Source: Chitinophagaceae bacterium (GTDB lineage: Bacteria > Bacteroidota > Bacteroidia > Chitinophagales > Chitinophagaceae). From it: a stretch of 59,180 nucleotides of DNA. Below the pieces are notes generated by a model. It did no database searches. It had not been told where the DNA came from and saw only the letters and a list, made by a program, of their open reading frames with translations. Shown one piece after another: positions 56,911 to 59,180 of the stretch. The position numbers and the translations under genes were made by a program. The stretch lies in contig JAIXOJ010000145.1 of assembly GCA_027486835.1 (NCBI GenBank), forward strand, positions 1 through 59,180. Direction: 5' to 3'. Within the stretch, counting starts at the first letter, position 1. Every line of letters starts with the position of its first letter.

Positions 56911-58029
56911 TTAATTCGCAATTAAAGCATTTATTGATTTGGTGATCTTAGAGGGGTTTCTGTCGCTGCACTTTTGCAATATGGTGGCATGATCCATAAA
57001 AAAGTAAGTACTATTAACCCTTGCTGCGGTTTTAATGGCGGTCATATCACATTTCAATACTTGCAAAGGCAAATGAGCCAATAAGGCAATTTCCTCTTCC
57101 GTTTGAGAAGTTACATAAAACACTGGAATGTGATTTTTAGTACATAGTGCCAAAGCTGCTTTCAAATTAGTTTGCCATTCTGAAAAATTGGATGGATAGG
57201 CATTTGACATAATCATTACATACTTTGGGGTCTTTAATACTTCCTGTGTAGAGTCATTACCGCTTAAAGTTGTCAGGGTAAAATCAGTAATTTTTGCAGC
57301 ACCGCTCCCCTTTCTTACGAGTTTGTCTATACGGTTTACATATTCGTAGGTACTATCAAAATCTTCCGGAAAGTGTTCTTGATCAAACTGAATCATCTGC
57401 CCTTTTCGTTTATACTGGTAAGTGATAACGGTACTGTCAGGAACATAGTCTTTTGGTTTTTTCATCTGCTCTATCAAGTTATTGCCCACTTTAAAAGGCA
57501 GACAGTCAATAACAGGCAAATAATTCACCACTAAGTCTTGCAACAAAATACACACCACCATCAATGCCAATAAGATTCTGTTGCTTGTAGTAAAATACTT
57601 AAATACAGGTTTGACATCTCGCCAATAAATGGTGATGACAACAATCATCCCCAACAAAACCAGATCCTTGGTAAAACTCATGGCTGGTGTGAGTGGTAAG
57701 CAATCACCTAAGCAGCCGCAAGTTTTAATTTTTCCACTAAAAAGAGCATATCCTGTTAAGAATGTAAAGAAAATAATGAGCAGGAGTAAGAATCGACTTA
57801 CATATTTCATCTTGAATCCTATCAGTAGGGCGGCACCGCTCACCACTTCTAGCACATTCATAATGATGGACATACTAAGGGTAAATGGATTTAACCATTC
57901 CAACCCCCAGACTTCAAAAAATTCCTGCATTTTATAGCTTAAACCCAAAGGGTCGTTCACTTTAATCATGCCAGAGAAAATAAACAGCAGACCTACTATC
58001 CACCGAAACAGGGGTAATACTTTTTTCAT
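56911..58029 (-). CDS. BT_3928-like DoxX-family membrane protein with thioredoxin-like C-terminus
   Basis: The 372-residue protein starts at 58027-58029 (MKKVLPLFRWIVGLLFIFSG). Four to five membrane segments of the DoxX type (about 1-190) include FSGMIKVNDPLGLSYKMQEFFE and the CGCLGDC cluster (three Cys near residue 105-111). A C-terminal soluble part (about 195-372) resembles a thioredoxin-like fold (KYVMIMSNAYPSNFSEW, HIPVFYVTSQ). This is the family annotated BT_3928 in Bacteroidota; its function is not established, and a redox or thiol role is only inferred from the cysteines. It is divergent from folP with about 50 bp between starts. The frame is open upstream to 58152 but that part overlaps folP. 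Confidence 0.82.
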   Translation of the reverse strand: MKKVLPLFRWIVGLLFIFSGMIKVNDPLGLSYKMQEFFEVWGLEWLNPFTLSMSIIMNVLEVVSGAALLIGFKMKYVSRFLLLLIIFFTFLTGYALFSGKIKTCGCLGDCLPLTPAMSFTKDLVLLGMIVVITIYWRDVKPVFKYFTTSNRILLALMVVCILLQDLVVNYLPVIDCLPFKVGNNLIEQMKKPKDYVPDSTVITYQYKRKGQMIQFDQEHFPEDFDSTYEYVNRIDKLVRKGSGAAKITDFTLTTLSGNDSTQEVLKTPKYVMIMSNAYPSNFSEWQTNLKAALALCTKNHIPVFYVTSQTEEEIALLAHLPLQVLKCDMTAIKTAARVNSTYFFMDHATILQKCSDRNPSKITKSINALIAN

Positions 58030-58079
58030 AATTAGATGGTTTGTGTACCACGAAATAACAAATGGGGTATTTTGCGGGG

Positions 58080-58934
58080 ATGCAAGATAACAGAACTGGT
58101 TATAAGTATAGCTTAAATTGTAAAGGAAGGCTTGTAACCATGCAACAACCATTGATTATGGGCATCATTAATATCACTCCAGATTCGTTTCACGCTCAAA
58201 GCCGAAAACAATCACAGGAGGAGGTATTAGCAACGGCTGAACAATACTTAGAAGAAGGTGCCACCATACTAGACATGGGGGGACAATCTACTAGACCTGG
58301 TAGTAAGGATGTTGGGGCAAATACTGAGACTGAAAGAGTGGTTGAATTGATAGGAATTGTTGCACAACGTTTTCCAGAGGCCATCATTTCTGTGGATACT
58401 TACCATGCATCTGTGGCTCAAACGGCTGTAGAAGCAGGAGCTTCCATTGTAAACGACATCAGTGGTGGATTGCTTGACTCCGCCATGATAACTACTGTTG
58501 CTCAATTGGGTGTACCCTATATATGTACCCATCTTCAAGGCACACCTACCAATATGCAGGAAAACCCCAGCTATGAAAACGTAGTTGCAGAAGTATTCAA
58601 GTCATTAGCACAAAGGTTGGAGGCTTGTGTACTTGCTGGTATTAACGATGTGGTAATTGATGTTGGATTTGGTTTTGGAAAAACGATTGCCCACAATTAT
58701 GAATTGCTGCGTGAACTCGCTTATTTCCAATTATTAAATCACCCCATTTTAGTGGGCGTATCTAGAAAGGGAATGATTTACAAACCGCTCAACATTACAG
58801 CAGCAGAAGCACTAAACGGCACCACTGCCCTGCATACGATCGCCCTTTTAAACGGTGCGAACATGCTTAGGGTACATGACGTAAAAGCTGCTAAAGAGGC
58901 TATTGAGTTGGTTCAATTGTATTTTGGGGAATAG
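58080..58934 (+). CDS. folP: Dihydropteroate synthase
   Basis: The enzyme (284 residues from 58080; 290 from an ATG at 58062) condenses p-aminobenzoate with hydroxymethyl-dihydropterin pyrophosphate in folate synthesis. Conserved loops are MGIINITPDSF, DMGGQSTRPG, SVDTYHASVA, NDISGG, DVGFGFGKTIAHNYELL, GVSRKGM and RVHDVKAAKEA. The start is uncertain among 58062, 58080 (MQDNRTGYKY) and 58140; I prefer 58080 because NCKGRL should be included. It is divergent from the BT_3928-like gene, the usual neighbour in the phylum. Confidence 0.95.
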   Translation: MQDNRTGYKYSLNCKGRLVTMQQPLIMGIINITPDSFHAQSRKQSQEEVLATAEQYLEEGATILDMGGQSTRPGSKDVGANTETERVVELIGIVAQRFPEAIISVDTYHASVAQTAVEAGASIVNDISGGLLDSAMITTVAQLGVPYICTHLQGTPTNMQENPSYENVVAEVFKSLAQRLEACVLAGINDVVIDVGFGFGKTIAHNYELLRELAYFQLLNHPILVGVSRKGMIYKPLNITAAEALNGTTALHTIALLNGANMLRVHDVKAAKEAIELVQLYFGE

Positions 58935-59034
58935 ATTGTTAGAAAGTGAATGAGTGTTTAGTTGTTGATTCCATATTTAAGAACTGAAAAAACATTCAGA
59001 GCATTGTCCCGAATACGCAAACTGAAATTTACAT

Positions 59035-59054
59035 GGGTGCATAAAAGTTTTTCG
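59035..59054 (+). mobile_element. Solitary terminal repeat of the MITE-like family
   Basis: GGGTGCATAAAAGTTTTTCG is identical to the left terminal repeat of the 55052-55144 element. The sequence after it differs from the MITE core, so this may be the left end of a different or full-length element whose remainder lies beyond the window. Confidence 0.6.
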
Positions 59055-59113
59055 CTTGCCTGCACAATAAATAGGGGTTCAAATCCGTTATATAGTAAAC
59101 TACTACTACTATT

Positions 59114-59180
59114 ATGACAAAAGAAAAATTTCTTGACTTAGCGTCAAAACATTATGATTCATTCAATGATTTAAATGAAG
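59114..59180 (+). CDS. Start of an unidentified gene at the right edge
   Basis: An ATG at 59114 opens a frame (MTKEKFLDLASKHYDSFNDL...) that continues to the window end, 22 codons. The peptide is too short to identify. It starts 60 bp after a terminal repeat of the MITE-like family, so it could be a gene carried by the parental element (hypothesis). Confidence 0.4.
   Translation, partial: MTKEKFLDLASKHYDSFNDLNE

Noticed and set aside
58030-58152. 41-residue N-terminal extension of the BT_3928-like protein
   Set aside because: It would overlap folP, and the membrane protein begins naturally at MKKVLPLFRW.
59070-59092. tRNA T-arm-like GGGGTTCAAATCCG
   Set aside because: The flanking bases do not form a T-stem and there is no acceptor, D or anticodon arm.

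Overview
This window is chromosomal DNA of a member of the Bacteroidota, most likely a Chitinophagaceae-like (Sphingobacteriia/Chitinophagia) organism. The evidence is: many secreted proteins ending in the type IX secretion (T9SS) type A sorting domain (six genes), AT-rich intergenic DNA, candidate promoters of the TTTG / TAnnTTTG type, carboxypeptidase-regulatory-domain outer-membrane barrels, a DUF5777-like barrel, a BT_3928-type DoxX protein next to folP, a fused E1 alpha/beta dehydrogenase, and a tandem-CBM20 GH77 glucanotransferase. I found no rRNA, tRNA, CRISPR array or complete insertion sequence.

Layout, left to right. (1) 1-7173, minus: a tight operon, with 2-nt gaps, of an M4 metalloprotease/beta-helix protein and two tandem paralogous secreted proteins; the leftmost runs off the window, and each paralog carries an 11-G homopolymer in its coding strand. 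(2) 7174-9738: a helical protein of unknown function, a terminator, a 21-bp minisatellite and about 900 bp with nothing recognisable. (3) 9739-13887, plus: six exported proteins forming an apparent cell-envelope redox cluster (Rieske protein, CxxCH-bearing T9SS protein, lipoprotein, cytochrome c lipoprotein, YceI-like protein, DUF5777-like barrel). (4) 14618-23692: a T9SS repeat protein, rplU-rpmA, a PolX protein whose polymerase active site looks dead, an outer-membrane barrel and a YD-repeat-like protein. (5) 23750-28925, minus: lipB and a complete rpoC that is not next to rpoB. (6) 29257-36377, minus: an M12B-type T9SS protease, E1 alpha/beta, an FAH-family enzyme and pth. (7) 36378-38714: a regular array of eight TTGCAGC half-sites in front of an HTH gene, a double-hairpin repeat, a PH-like membrane protein and an orphan MNT-type nucleotidyltransferase. 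(8) 38875-45823, plus: a Pls/PosA-type membrane NRPS (poly-amino-acid synthetase architecture), a diverged phosphopantetheinyl transferase and a TonB-dependent receptor. (9) 46317-51152, minus: an OafA-type acyltransferase and an mlaE-mlaF-mlaD lipid-transport operon interrupted by a small inverted-repeat element. (10) 51800-58934: DPE2-like glucanotransferase, a second copy of that element, purB, a BT_3928-like protein and folP. (11) 59035-59180: one terminal repeat of the same element followed by the start of an unidentified gene at the window edge.

The most interesting items are the 70-bp duplicated operator-like array at 36691-36812, the Pls-like synthetase / PPTase / receptor cluster, the envelope redox cluster, the poly-G tracts in the tandem T9SS genes, the separation of rpoC from rpoB, and the MITE-like element family whose terminal repeat recurs at the right edge.
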